A DNA stretch of 64,000 bases. It comes from Nocardioides sp. JS614 (GTDB taxonomy: Bacteria > Actinomycetota > Actinomycetes > Propionibacteriales > Nocardioidaceae). Made by a program: the position numbers and the translations under genes. Below are positions 8,035-17,142 of this stretch, one piece after another (position 1 is the first letter of the stretch; each line of letters begins with the position of its first letter). The notes under the pieces were generated by a model that saw only the letters and a program-made list of their open reading frames with translations, was not told the DNA's origin and searched no databases. The stretch covers positions 4,340,001 through 4,404,000 of the forward strand of contig NC_008699.1 in NCBI RefSeq assembly GCF_000015265.1. The letters run 5' to 3'.

Positions 8035-9210
8035 TCACCGCCCCCCGAACGACACGACCTCGCCTTGCCCGTCCCGGAGGATGCCCAGGCCCATCGGGCT
8101 GGTGTTCAACCCGGCATCGTCGAAGGAGAGCTGGACCACGCCGTCGTACGACGAACCGCGGAGCGCGGCCGAGATCGCCTCGACGTCCGTGGTGGTGCCG
8201 GCCTTCTCCATCGCCTGGATCAGCATTCCGACGTAGTCGTAGTGGACGAACGGGAAGTAGGTCATCTGGCCGTCCGGGACGTCGTACGCGTCGGTGAACT
8301 TGGCGATGAACTGCTCCTGCTCCTCGTCGGCCGGGTACAGCGGGTCGGCACCGAGCACCAGCCAGGTATAGGCGTCGAGCCCGTCCTCGCGGGCGACGCC
8401 GGGCTGCGCCGAGATGCCCCGGGTGATGTAGACCTGTGGGAGTCCGGCCTCCGCGGCGGCGTCCATGATCGCCGCAGCCGTGCTGTCGTTGTTGTAGCCG
8501 ATGAAGATGCCCTGGACGTCGTCGTCGATGCGCTGCACGATCGGCGCGAAGTTGGTCGACGTCGGGTCGTAGAACTCGGTCTGCGAGACGGTGATGCCGT
8601 TGTCGGCGAACGACGCGGCGTAGCCCTCGGCGAGCGCCTTCCCGGTGTCGTCGTCGGTCATCAGCATCGCGATGTCCTGCACGTCGCCGAGCTGTTCGGC
8701 GGCCGCCGGGATGTAGCCGTCATTGACCATCGTCTGGTCGTTCGGCGACAGCCGGAAGAACGGGCCGTCCTTGCCGGCGTAGGCGTCCATGCCGGTCGAG
8801 ACCGACAGCATCATCACGTTGCCGGCGCGCTCGACCGCGGTCGCGGCCGGCGGGACTGCGGCGGCCATGTCGGGCCCGAAGACGAACTTGGCGCCGAAGC
8901 CGGCGATCAGGTCCTGGGCGAGCGAGGCCGACTTGTTCGGGTCGCTCGCGAGATCCACGGCCTTGTAGTCGATCGTGCAGTCCTTGCCGTCGACCTGGAA
9001 GCCCTCCTTGTTGGCGTCCTTGATCGCGAGCTCGATCGCACGCTCGCCGTCACCGCCGAAGGCCGCGGCGGCGCCGGTCTGGCTGAAGATCGAGCCGATC
9101 TTGACGACGCAGTCGCCGCCGGAGGCACTGTCGGCGTTGGCGCCGCAGGCGGTCAGGGATCCGAGGACGAACACGCCGGCCACGGCGAGAGAGAAAGGCG
9201 ATCGAGACAC
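8035..9210 (-). CDS. ABC transporter substrate-binding lipoprotein (Leu/Ile/Val-binding fold)
   Basis: This 391-aa protein has a lipoprotein signal (SLAVAGVFVLGSLTAC, lipobox LTAC) followed by a type I periplasmic-binding fold (VKIGSIFSQTGAAAAFGGDGERAIELAI). The GTG at 9210 is preferred over an ATG 13 codons upstream because AGGAG lies six bases before it and it yields a well-formed signal peptide. It is the first gene of the 9210-3247 importer operon, transcribed from operator site 3. The ligand is probably a carboxylate, inferred from the adjoining acyl-CoA ligase. Confidence 0.87.
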   Translation of the reverse strand: MSRSPFSLAVAGVFVLGSLTACGANADSASGGDCVVKIGSIFSQTGAAAAFGGDGERAIELAIKDANKEGFQVDGKDCTIDYKAVDLASDPNKSASLAQDLIAGFGAKFVFGPDMAAAVPPAATAVERAGNVMMLSVSTGMDAYAGKDGPFFRLSPNDQTMVNDGYIPAAAEQLGDVQDIAMLMTDDDTGKALAEGYAASFADNGITVSQTEFYDPTSTNFAPIVQRIDDDVQGIFIGYNNDSTAAAIMDAAAEAGLPQVYITRGISAQPGVAREDGLDAYTWLVLGADPLYPADEEQEQFIAKFTDAYDVPDGQMTYFPFVHYDYVGMLIQAMEKAGTTTDVEAISAALRGSSYDGVVQLSFDDAGLNTSPMGLGILRDGQGEVVSFGGR

Positions 9211-9280
9211 GATGGGCTCCTGCTGAGGCGTTGGTCGTGCGCCGGGCACGCACGGCTGGGACCCAGATCACACCATCAAT

Positions 9281-9302
9281 ATGATTCCGACGTCAACTTC
9301 AA
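9281..9302. promoter_or_regulatory. regulon operator, site 3
   Basis: A 22-bp palindrome (ATGA, 3 bases, CGACGTCA at 9288-9295, 3 bases, TCAA) in the divergent gap 9211-9454. On the minus strand TTGACG (9291-9296) can act as -35, with TGTGAT (9267-9272) as a weaker -10 after 18 bp, serving the importer operon that starts at 9210. Confidence 0.7.
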
Positions 9303-9309
9303 TTCAGTA

Positions 9310-9331
9310 TTGAAGCTGACGTCAACTTCTA
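9310..9331. promoter_or_regulatory. regulon operator, site 4
   Basis: A second copy whose centre is 29 bp from site 3, with core TGACGTCA at 9317-9324. On the plus strand TTGAAG (9310-9315) and TACGGT (9333-9338) form a -35/-10 pair with a 17-bp spacer. The operator sits almost exactly in the spacer of the ketosynthase operon promoter. This is the only place in the window with two copies side by side. Confidence 0.72.
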
Positions 9332-9454
9332 CTACGGTTCGGGGACCGCTCGGGCCACCGGCACCCCGCCGGCACCACGCGGGCACCAGGTCGGATGTCG
9401 GCGCGATGATGGACGGCACCGAGGAACCCCACGACACGGACGGAGACGGACGGC

Positions 9455-10681
9455 ATGAGCCGAGAGCACGCCGGGGTCGCGATCACGGGGATCGGCGCGA
9501 TCACCCCCGTGGGCGCGAGCCCCGAGGAGTTCACCCGCGCCCTGGATGAGGGCCGCACGGCCATCTCGCCCGCGCCCTGGGCCGACGCCGAGGCGCCCAC
9601 CTCCTGGGCGGCCATGATCGCCGACTTCGACCCGCTGGACTGGATGGATCCCCGCCTCGTCGACGGCACCGACCGGTTCGCGCAGTACGCGCTGGCCGCG
9701 GCCCAGCAGGCCGTCGAGGACCACGGCGAGCCGCTCGAGCCGGGCACCGGCGTGGTGATCGGTACGACGATGGCGGGCGTCACCTCGCTGACTGAGGCGC
9801 AGCGCCAGCTGGACCTCGTCGGCCCCGAGGCGGTCCACCGCAAGCTCAACATCCGGGCCTGGCCGAACATGGCCGCGGGCCAGATCGCGATCCGGTACGC
9901 CCTGCACGGGCCGCTGCTCACGGTGTCGACCGCCTGCGCGTCGAGCATCGACGCCCTCGGCACCGCCATGGGCATGATCCAGACCGGACGCGCCGACGTC
10001 GTGATCGCCGGCGGCACCGAGCGTGGCCTGTGCGAGGTGCTGCACCACTCGCAGGCCAGCTACGGGATGACGAACCCGGTCACCGACCCGATGCTCGCGA
10101 CGATGCCGTTCGACCGGCGGCGCAGCGGGCTGGTCGAGGGCGAAGGCGCAGCGGTGTTCGTGCTCGAGAGCCTCGAGCGCGCCACCGCACGCGGCGCGCG
10201 CATCCACGGCGTGCTGGCCGGCTACGGCTCGCTCTCCGACGGCTCGCACCCCTCCTCCCCCGACCCGAGCGGCGCCTACGAGGCGCAGGCGATGCGGGAC
10301 GCGCAGCGGATGGCCGGCGTGACCCCGGACGACGTGGTCGGGCTGGTGGCGCACGCGACCAGCACCCCGAAGGGCGACACCGTCGAGATCAGCGCGATCA
10401 ACCAGGTCTTCGGCGAGCGCGACGACTCGCTCCACGTCACCTCGATCAAGGGCAGCGTCGGCCACACCGGCGCCGCGTCGGGAGGCATGGGACTGGTGCT
10501 CGCGCTGCACGCCATCGCGACCGGCCGGCTCGCCCACATCCCGACCACGCACGAGGTCGAGGAGGGCGCCCGCTTCCACATCGTGACGCAGAAGCCCGCG
10601 ATCGCCGACTTCCGCACCGTCCAGGTCAACGCCTTCGGCTTCGGCGGGCAGAACGCCTCGATCGTGGTGACGCGGCCATGA
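9455..10681 (+). CDS. beta-ketoacyl synthase (KAS II-like)
   Basis: This 408-aa thiolase-fold ketosynthase has the Cys-His-His triad of condensing enzymes: Cys161 in STACASS, His300 in VAHATSTPKGD and His337 in GSVGHTGA. Phe/Gly-rich NAFGFGGQNAS lies near the C-terminus. It is full length and looks catalytically intact. Finding it in a catabolic regulon with no acyl carrier protein or malonyltransferase nearby is odd. It starts a three-gene operon with a SnoaL-like protein and an SDR. It might condense or cleave a CoA-bound intermediate, or belong to a small biosynthetic side branch. The specific role is unknown. Confidence 0.85.
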   Translation: MSREHAGVAITGIGAITPVGASPEEFTRALDEGRTAISPAPWADAEAPTSWAAMIADFDPLDWMDPRLVDGTDRFAQYALAAAQQAVEDHGEPLEPGTGVVIGTTMAGVTSLTEAQRQLDLVGPEAVHRKLNIRAWPNMAAGQIAIRYALHGPLLTVSTACASSIDALGTAMGMIQTGRADVVIAGGTERGLCEVLHHSQASYGMTNPVTDPMLATMPFDRRRSGLVEGEGAAVFVLESLERATARGARIHGVLAGYGSLSDGSHPSSPDPSGAYEAQAMRDAQRMAGVTPDDVVGLVAHATSTPKGDTVEISAINQVFGERDDSLHVTSIKGSVGHTGAASGGMGLVLALHAIATGRLAHIPTTHEVEEGARFHIVTQKPAIADFRTVQVNAFGFGGQNASIVVTRP

Positions 10682-11079
10682 GCGCGACCGTGGACGGCAC
10701 CCGCCGGGACGCCGTGGCCCGCTGCGCCGCGCAGTGGTCCCGCTGCTCCCAGGCCGGCGACTTCGACGGCATGCTCGCCCTCACCGCCCCCGGCATGACC
10801 GCGTGGCAGACCGGTGGTCAACCGCCCCGGCTGTTCATCGACGCGCTCGCCGACATCCGCGCGATGCGCGAGCGGATGGGGCCGTGGGAATACCTGTACC
10901 CGCGCCTGATCGTCGACGAGCGCGGCTTCTGCGAGCAGCACGTCGTCCGGTTCACCCGTCCGGACGGCAGCGTGCGCGACTTCACCGCCTGCGTCGTGGC
11001 CGAGGTGGACGAGCGGGGCCTCATCTCCCGGCTCGACGAGTACCTCGACCCCGCCCGCAGCTCGACCTGGGTGGCCTGA
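10678..11079 (+). CDS. SnoaL/NTF2-like fold protein
   Basis: This 133-aa protein has the pattern of NTF2/SnoaL-like cone-shaped folds: an N-terminal helix pair (VARCAAQWSRCSQAGDFDGMLALTAP), then a curved beta sheet ending in a DEYLDPARSS tail. Such proteins include isomerases, cyclases, hydrolases and simple binding proteins, so no reaction can be assigned. Its ATG overlaps the ketosynthase stop (ATGA), so the two are translationally coupled. It probably acts on the ketosynthase product or substrate. Confidence 0.7.
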   Translation: MSATVDGTRRDAVARCAAQWSRCSQAGDFDGMLALTAPGMTAWQTGGQPPRLFIDALADIRAMRERMGPWEYLYPRLIVDERGFCEQHVVRFTRPDGSVRDFTACVVAEVDERGLISRLDEYLDPARSSTWVA

Positions 11080-11118
11080 GCCACCACGCCCGGAACGTCA
11101 CCTCCGAAAGGACTTCCC

Positions 11119-12051
11119 ATGCACGGCATCTGCGACGGTCGCGTCGTCATCGTCACTGGCGCGGGGCGCGGCCTGGGCCGCGCCCACGCCCTGGAGTTCG
11201 CCCGCCAGGGGGCGCGGGTCGTGGTCAACGACACCGGGGGTGGGGTCGACGGCACCGGTGGCGACCGGGCTGTGGCCGACATCGTGGTCGACGAGATCAG
11301 GGCGATGGGTGGCCAGGCGGTCGCGAACTACGCCGACGCCGCCGACTGGGAGGGCTCCGCGACCCTGGTCAGCGACGCCCTCCATGCCTTCGGCCGCCTC
11401 GACACACTGGTGAACAACGCGGGCATCCTGCGCGACCGGATGTTCGTGAACATGACCGTCGAGGAGTGGGACGACGCGATCCGCGGACACCTGCGCACGA
11501 CCTTCGCCTGCTCCAAGCACGCGGTGGCGCACTGGCGAGCAGAGTCCCAGGCTGGCCGCGACGTCGACGCCCGGATCATCAACACCTCCTCACCGTCCGG
11601 CCTCTACGGCAACGTCGGCCAGAGCAACTACGGCGCAGCGAAGGCGGGGATCGCGGCCTTCACGATCATCACCGCGACCGAGCTGGCCCGTTACGGCATC
11701 ACCGTGAACGCCATCGCCCCGGGGGCCCGCACCCGGATGACCGAGAACCTCGCCGTGCTCGACGGTGCCGCCACCGCGGCCGACCACGGGTTCGACGAGA
11801 TGGCGCCGGAGAACGTCTCCCCCCTGGTCGTCTACCTCGGCAGCAGCCGCTCGGCCCGGATCACCGGCCGGGTCTTCAACGTGTGGGGTGGCCGGGTCAG
11901 CGTCGCCGAGGGCTGGGTCGCCGGCCCGGGTGAGGACCAAGGCGGGCGCTGGACGGTCGACGAGCTCGAAGTGGTGCTGCCCACCCTGGTGGGCCAGGCG
12001 GCGTCGAACGCCGACACCTGGGGCGTGCGCACGGAGTCGTCGCTCGCCTGA
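11119..12051 (+). CDS. SDR-family 3-hydroxyacyl-CoA dehydrogenase-like protein
   Basis: This 310-aa classical short-chain dehydrogenase has the cofactor motif TGAGRGLG (13-20), NNAG (99-102), a catalytic Ser near 157 and YGAAK (Tyr171, Lys175). The insert NDTGGGVDGTGGD after beta2 resembles the dehydrogenase part of MFE-2 (3R)-hydroxyacyl-CoA dehydrogenases. The C-terminal extension of about 50 residues is longer than in a minimal SDR. It is the last gene of the ketosynthase operon, with a ribosome-binding site (GAAAGGA) upstream. Confidence 0.83.
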   Translation: MHGICDGRVVIVTGAGRGLGRAHALEFARQGARVVVNDTGGGVDGTGGDRAVADIVVDEIRAMGGQAVANYADAADWEGSATLVSDALHAFGRLDTLVNNAGILRDRMFVNMTVEEWDDAIRGHLRTTFACSKHAVAHWRAESQAGRDVDARIINTSSPSGLYGNVGQSNYGAAKAGIAAFTIITATELARYGITVNAIAPGARTRMTENLAVLDGAATAADHGFDEMAPENVSPLVVYLGSSRSARITGRVFNVWGGRVSVAEGWVAGPGEDQGGRWTVDELEVVLPTLVGQAASNADTWGVRTESSLA

Positions 12052-12056
12052 CGGAT

Positions 12057-12078
12057 TCGAACTTGACGTCGATGTCAA
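12057..12078 (+). promoter_or_regulatory. regulon operator, site 5
   Basis: Palindrome with core TGACGTCG at 12064-12071 in the 46-bp gap before the ligase/transporter operon. TTGACG (12063-12068), a 17-bp spacer and -10 TAGCGT (12086-12091) precede the GTG at 12098 by exactly 6 nt. The transcript should be leaderless or nearly so. Confidence 0.75.
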
Positions 12079-12097
12079 TTCTTCCTAGCGTCCTACT

Positions 12098-13780
12098 GTG
12101 ATCCCCGACACCCCCGCCGCGACTGCGCTCGAGCTCCGCTGGGGACCGACGAGCACGTGGCACGTCGGTGCCCACCTCCAGCGGCAGGCGAGCGAGCGAC
12201 CGGACGCGCCCTACCTCGCGATCGGGGACTCCCCGCTGCACACGTTCGGGCAGGTCGCCACCGACGCCGAGCGCGTCGCAGCCCGGCTCTGGTCCCTCGG
12301 CCTGCGCGCCGGCGACCCGGTCCTGTTCTTCCTGCCGACGTCCTGGGCGGCGGTGCACGGGTGGCTCGGCGCCAAGCTCCTCGGTCTGGTCGACGTCCCG
12401 CTCAACCACGCCTACCGCGGCGAGTCACTCACCCACGCCGTCCGGCTGTCGGGCGCGCGGGTGATCGTGGTCGCCCTGGAGCTGCTCCCCGAGCTCACCC
12501 GCATCCTGGACCGGCTCGACGACCTCGTGGTCGTCGTCGCCGACGGCGCGGCGCCGGCGGACTCCGGCGCGCTCTCCCTCGACGAGCTGCCGACTCCGAC
12601 GGACTGGGAGGCCGCCAGCCCCGCCCACAGCGCGCTGTCGACAGTGCTGCTCACGTCGGGGACGACCGGGCCGGCCAAGGGCGTGATGATGACCAACGCC
12701 CAGACCCACACGATCGCGCGCGAGTGCGCCGAAGGCCTGCGGATGGGCCCGGAGGACGTCTTCTACTGCTTCCACCCGCTCTTCCACATGGCCGGGCGGT
12801 TCGGCGCGCTGTACGCCGCGCTCGTCATGGGCGGCCGGGTGACCCTGGACGTCGGATTCACACCCGAGTCATGGATCGACCGGATCCGGGAGTGCGGCGC
12901 GACCGTCACGATCGCCCACGGACCGATGATCGAGATGGTGCACGCGACCCCCCGTCGCCCCGACGATGCGACGACGGCACTGCGCGCCGTGCTCGCCGCA
13001 CCGCTACCGGCGGCGATCGGCGTGGACTTCGAGGAGCGCTTCGGCGTGGTCGCCCTGGAGACCTGGGGCATGACCGAGGTCACCGCCTGCTGCTGGCGTC
13101 CGTACGACGCGCCGCTGCGGCTCGGCGCAGCCGGTCGGCCGCTCGACGACCTGGTGGAGATCACCGTCGTCGACCCGGACACCGACGAGCCGCTCCCGGC
13201 GGGCCGGGTCGGGGAGATCACGGTCGTGCCGCGGCATCCGTGGCTGATCATGCAGGGCTACCTCGGGATGCCCGAGGCGACCGTGCAGGCGTGGCGCAAC
13301 CTCCGCTTCCACAGCGGCGACGCCGGCTACCTCGACGAGGACGGCTGGCTGCACTTCGTCGACCGCCTCGGTGACCGGATCCGCCGCAAGGCCGAGAACA
13401 TCTCCTCCTACGAGATCGAGGTCGCGGCGAGCAGCCACCCCGGGGTCCTCGAGGTGGCGGCCGTCGGTGTGCCGATCAGCCCGTCCGACGACGAGATCAA
13501 GCTGTGCGTCTCCACCGAGGCGGGCTTCAACGCCGAGGCGCTCTTCCGGCACCTGGTCGCCGAGCTCCCCCACCACATGGTCCCGCGGTACGTGGAGCGG
13601 CTCGAGGCGCTGCCACGCACACCGACCAACAAGATCCGCAAGCGCGAGCTCCGCGAGCGCGGGGTCACCCCGGACACCTGGGACTACAAGGCGGCAGGCC
13701 TGTCCATCCGAGCCCTCCGCACGACCACGGATCACGACCTCGCCCGCCACCCAGCACCCGCGAAAGGCACCCCAGCATGA
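12098..13780 (+). CDS. acyl-CoA synthetase (AMP-forming), CaiC-like
   Basis: This 560-aa ANL ligase has P-loop LLTSGTTGPAKG, adenine motif ETWGMTE, hinge FHSGDAGYLDEDGWLHFVDR and C-terminal lysine in TPTNKIRKREL. The A8-region reads RRKAENISSYEIE, a form seen in carnitine/crotonobetaine-CoA ligases. The GTG start has no Shine-Dalgarno sequence but lies 6 nt after a good -10, which suggests leaderless translation. It is the first gene of a six-gene operon (ligase, LivH, LivM, LivG, LivF, racemase), each overlapping the next by 4 bp. Confidence 0.87.
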   Translation: MIPDTPAATALELRWGPTSTWHVGAHLQRQASERPDAPYLAIGDSPLHTFGQVATDAERVAARLWSLGLRAGDPVLFFLPTSWAAVHGWLGAKLLGLVDVPLNHAYRGESLTHAVRLSGARVIVVALELLPELTRILDRLDDLVVVVADGAAPADSGALSLDELPTPTDWEAASPAHSALSTVLLTSGTTGPAKGVMMTNAQTHTIARECAEGLRMGPEDVFYCFHPLFHMAGRFGALYAALVMGGRVTLDVGFTPESWIDRIRECGATVTIAHGPMIEMVHATPRRPDDATTALRAVLAAPLPAAIGVDFEERFGVVALETWGMTEVTACCWRPYDAPLRLGAAGRPLDDLVEITVVDPDTDEPLPAGRVGEITVVPRHPWLIMQGYLGMPEATVQAWRNLRFHSGDAGYLDEDGWLHFVDRLGDRIRRKAENISSYEIEVAASSHPGVLEVAAVGVPISPSDDEIKLCVSTEAGFNAEALFRHLVAELPHHMVPRYVERLEALPRTPTNKIRKRELRERGVTPDTWDYKAAGLSIRALRTTTDHDLARHPAPAKGTPA

Positions 13781-14622
13781 GCGAGCTCCTCGAGTACGTC
13801 GTCCAGGGCATCCTGATCGGGTCGGCCTACGGCCTGGTCGCGCTGCCGATCAGCATCGTCTACGCGACCACCCACTCCATCGACGCGGCCGTCGGCAGCC
13901 ACGCGGTGGTCGCGGCCACCACGGCCGCCGCCGTCGGCGGACCTGTCGGGATCGTGGCCGGCATCGGAGCCGGGCTGGCGACGACCGCGCTCGTCGCGAC
14001 GACGTACCTGATCCTGCGCAGCCGCGGGGCGGTCGACCCGATCACGATCGTGCTCGCCACGTTCGGCATCGCGTTCGGCCTCCAGGCCCTCGTGCTGCTG
14101 TGGCACGGACGCGAGCCCGTCGTCGGGCACTCGTTCCGCTCCAACTGGGACATCGCCGGGATCTCGGTGAACCCCCAGTCGGCGCTCAACATGGCGTTCG
14201 GACTGGTCGCGATGACCGTGATCACGCTGGTGCTCGCACGAACACCGCTCGGCCGGTCGCTGCGGGCGTGCGCCGACAACCCCCTCGGCGCCCAGCTGGC
14301 CGGGCTCTCGGTCCGCCGGCTGCAGACCACCGCGATCATGCTGGGGGGTGGCCTGGCCTCGGTCGCCGGCGTCCTGCTGTTGTACACCACCGGCGTCAGC
14401 TACTCCTCGGGGCTGGCGATCACCCTGACGGCCATCGGCGCCGCGGTGGTCTTCGGGTTCCGGGGCCCGATCCACGGCTTCGTCGGCGGCCTGCTGTTCG
14501 GTGTTGTGCAGGCCCTGGTCGCCGGCTACGCCGAGACCGGCGTGGCGGCTGCCATCCCCTACCTGTTCATCTTCCTGGCCCTGACCCTGGGCCGCTCGAC
14601 CGCATCGGTGGCCCGGGCATGA
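13777..14622 (+). CDS. ABC transporter permease (LivH-like), second importer
   Basis: This 281-aa membrane protein starts with the LivH pattern VVQGILIGSAYGLVALPISIVYATTHSID. The contact loop LRACADNPLGAQLAGL lies after about residue 165. The usual NFAHG motif is replaced by SIDAAVG, so it is a divergent LivH. The ATG overlaps the ligase stop. It partners LivM at 14619-15677. Confidence 0.85.
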   Translation: MSELLEYVVQGILIGSAYGLVALPISIVYATTHSIDAAVGSHAVVAATTAAAVGGPVGIVAGIGAGLATTALVATTYLILRSRGAVDPITIVLATFGIAFGLQALVLLWHGREPVVGHSFRSNWDIAGISVNPQSALNMAFGLVAMTVITLVLARTPLGRSLRACADNPLGAQLAGLSVRRLQTTAIMLGGGLASVAGVLLLYTTGVSYSSGLAITLTAIGAAVVFGFRGPIHGFVGGLLFGVVQALVAGYAETGVAAAIPYLFIFLALTLGRSTASVARA

Positions 14623-15677
14623 GCACCGCAGGCCTCCGGCAGCTGGCGCGCCGACAGCGCCCGACCCTCGTCCTCACGGCCGCCGTGATCGTGATCATGA
14701 TCGCGATCGGCCAGGACCCCGCCCAGGTCGACTCCGCGATCACGATCGCGGTGTTCTCCCTCCTCGCCCTCTCGGTGGCGATCTCCTACGGCCAGGCGGG
14801 TGTCCTCTCCGTGGCCCAAGCGGCGTTCGCGGCGATCGGCGCCTACGCGACCGCGATCCTGACGACCCGCTGGGAGCTGCACCCCCTCATCGGGCTCGTC
14901 GGCGCGGTCCTCGTCCCGGCGGTCATCGCCTACCCGCTGTCGCGCCTCGTCGGCCGCCTCTCGCACCTGGCGCTCGCGGTCGCCACCCTCGTGTTCGGCG
15001 AGATCGTGGTGATCCTGCTCCGTGAGGGCGGTGACTTCACCGGCGGCTACATCGGCATCTCCGGGATCCCGCCGCTCCCCTGGGCGCTGGACCTGAAGAA
15101 CTACGCGATCTTCGCCTGGGTCCTGGTGATCCTCGTCGTCGGGCTCTACGCCAACCTGGTGTCGAGCAGCCACGGCCGAGGACTTCAGACGATCCGCTGG
15201 GACACGCTGCGCGCCCGCGCCGACGGCGTCGACGTGCCCGCGCGGGTGGCCGGCGTCTTCAGCCTCTCCGCCGCGATCGCGGGCCTGGCCGGCTGGCTCT
15301 ACGCCCATTACCTGACCTTCCTGGCGCCGGAGTCGCTGCCGAGCGCCTTCTCGATCACGGCGATCCTGATGGCCGTCGTCGGCGGCACCCGCTACGTCCT
15401 CGGCCCGATCGTCGGCGCGACGATCCTGCTCTACGTCAACAACACGCTGCCGTCCGAGGAGGCGCAGGGCCTGCTGTACGGCGCCGCCCTGGTCGTCGCG
15501 CTGCTCGTGGCCCCCCAGGGCGTGCTCGGGCTGCTCGACCAGGCGTGGCACGCCCTGCGTCGACGCGGCTCGGACCCGGCCCCGACCCGACCAGCACCCG
15601 ACCCCGAGCTCGAGCCCGAGCCGGACCGACCCGCCACGGTGGCGGCGACCAGCGACCAGCAGGAGGTGGCCCGATGA
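14619..15677 (+). CDS. ABC transporter permease (LivM-like), second importer
   Basis: This 352-aa polytopic protein carries the LivM stretch ISYGQAGVLSVAQAAFAAIGAYA. The C-terminal tail is rich in Pro, Glu and Asp (residues after about 310), longer than in the first importer, and likely cytoplasmic. The start is the ATG overlapping the LivH stop; the much longer open frame upstream is a shadow of the ligase gene. Confidence 0.86.
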   Translation: MSTAGLRQLARRQRPTLVLTAAVIVIMIAIGQDPAQVDSAITIAVFSLLALSVAISYGQAGVLSVAQAAFAAIGAYATAILTTRWELHPLIGLVGAVLVPAVIAYPLSRLVGRLSHLALAVATLVFGEIVVILLREGGDFTGGYIGISGIPPLPWALDLKNYAIFAWVLVILVVGLYANLVSSSHGRGLQTIRWDTLRARADGVDVPARVAGVFSLSAAIAGLAGWLYAHYLTFLAPESLPSAFSITAILMAVVGGTRYVLGPIVGATILLYVNNTLPSEEAQGLLYGAALVVALLVAPQGVLGLLDQAWHALRRRGSDPAPTRPAPDPELEPEPDRPATVAATSDQQEVAR

Positions 15678-16438
15678 GCCTCGTCGCGACCGATCTCGCC
15701 GTGACGTTCGGCGGCGTGAGTGCGCTCGCCGGCGTCGGCATCACCTTGGAGCCGGGCACCATCCATGGGGTGATCGGGCCGAACGGCTCGGGCAAGAGCA
15801 CGATGTTCAACTGCCTGACCGGCTTCATCCGGCCCGACCGCGGCACGGTGGCGCTGGACCAGCGCGACATCAGCTCGGTGGCGTCCCACCGGCGCATCCA
15901 GCTCGGGCTCGCCCGGACGTTCCAGACACCGCGCTTCGATCCGACGACCACGGTGTGGCAGGCCGTGGCCTGCGGCTTCTACCCCTCCTCCGGGCGCGGG
16001 CTGCTGTCGTCGCTGGTCTGGGCGCCCTGGGTCGGTCGGGCCGAGCGCCGCACCGCCGAGCGGACCGACGCCCTCCTGGCCGACTTCCGGCTCGAGGACG
16101 TCCGCGACGCGACGATCGGCGAGCTGCCGCTCGGCCGGGTGCGACTGGTCGAGGTCGCCCGCGCGATGGCGATGTCGCCGCGCTACCTGCTGCTCGACGA
16201 ACCGGCGGCCGGACTGGCCACGGACGAGCAGGAGCTGCTCGCGGCCGAGCTCGCACGGCTCTCGGCCGCCGGGGTCGGCGTGCTGATCGTGGAGCACAAC
16301 TTCGACATGGTCGTCCGGATGTGCGACCGGATCCTCGTCCTCGACCGGGGCACGATCCTGGTCGAGGACACCGCGGCCGCGGTCGCGGCGGACCCGGCCG
16401 TGCAACGGGTGTACCTCGGCCTGGAGGAGGTGGCATGA
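15674..16438 (+). CDS. ABC transporter ATP-binding protein (LivG-like), second importer
   Basis: This 254-aa ATPase has Walker A GPNGSGKST, the LivG segment LARTFQTPRF, signature LPLGRVRLVEVARAM (the LPxG form common in LivG) and Walker B YLLLDEPAAGL. Its ATG overlaps the LivM stop, and AGGAGG lies a few bases upstream. Confidence 0.88.
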   Translation: MSLVATDLAVTFGGVSALAGVGITLEPGTIHGVIGPNGSGKSTMFNCLTGFIRPDRGTVALDQRDISSVASHRRIQLGLARTFQTPRFDPTTTVWQAVACGFYPSSGRGLLSSLVWAPWVGRAERRTAERTDALLADFRLEDVRDATIGELPLGRVRLVEVARAMAMSPRYLLLDEPAAGLATDEQELLAAELARLSAAGVGVLIVEHNFDMVVRMCDRILVLDRGTILVEDTAAAVAADPAVQRVYLGLEEVA

Positions 16439-17142
16439 ACGCCAACGGACTCTCGTGCACCGGCCTCGACGCCGGCTACGGCCGGATGGTGGTCTGTCGC
16501 GGCATCGACCTCGAGGTGGAGCCCGGCGGGCTGCTCGCGATCCTGGGGCCCAACGGCGCCGGGAAGAGCACCCTGCTCCGGGCCCTGGCCGGCATCACCC
16601 AGAAGGCCGGGAAGGTGCGCCTCGGCGACGTCGACGTCACCAGCAAGCGCGCGACCGCACGCGCCCGCGCCGGTATCGCCTTCGTCCCCGAGACCCGCGG
16701 GAACATCTTCCCTGCGATGACGGTGCGCGAGAACCTCGCCGTCGCCGGCCAGGCCACGCCGGCAGAGCGGCGCCGCGTCCGCGCCACCTTGGTCGAGGAC
16801 CTCTTCCCCGCTCTCACGACGTACGCCGGCCGGGCCTCCGGCCTGCTCAGCGGCGGCGAGCAGCAGATGCTGGCACTCGCGATGGCGCTGCTCGCCGACC
16901 CGAAGGTGATCCTGCTCGACGAGCCGTCCCAGGGTCTCGCGCCCGCGGTGTTGCGCAACATCGAGGAAGCGCTGCTCGCGCTGCGCCCCTCGGGCATCAC
17001 GGTCGTGCTCGCCGAGCAGAACCAGCACTTCGCGTCCCGGCTGGCCGATCGGGTGCTCCACATCAGCGGCGGCCGCCTGATCTCGCCGGCGGAGGCCTTC
17101 GAGGAGGAGACGGCCGACGGAGCCATCGGCGTACTCCCGTGA
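16435..17142 (+). CDS. ABC transporter ATP-binding protein (LivF-like), second importer
   Basis: This 235-aa ATPase has Walker A GPNGAGKST, signature LLSGGEQQMLALAMAL and Walker B VILLDEPSQGL, with the LivF-typical FVPETRGNIFPAMTV. It overlaps LivG upstream and the racemase downstream by 4 bp each. The binding protein for this importer is most likely the lipoprotein at 18432-19634, encoded convergently. Confidence 0.88.
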   Translation: MNANGLSCTGLDAGYGRMVVCRGIDLEVEPGGLLAILGPNGAGKSTLLRALAGITQKAGKVRLGDVDVTSKRATARARAGIAFVPETRGNIFPAMTVRENLAVAGQATPAERRRVRATLVEDLFPALTTYAGRASGLLSGGEQQMLALAMALLADPKVILLDEPSQGLAPAVLRNIEEALLALRPSGITVVLAEQNQHFASRLADRVLHISGGRLISPAEAFEEETADGAIGVLP

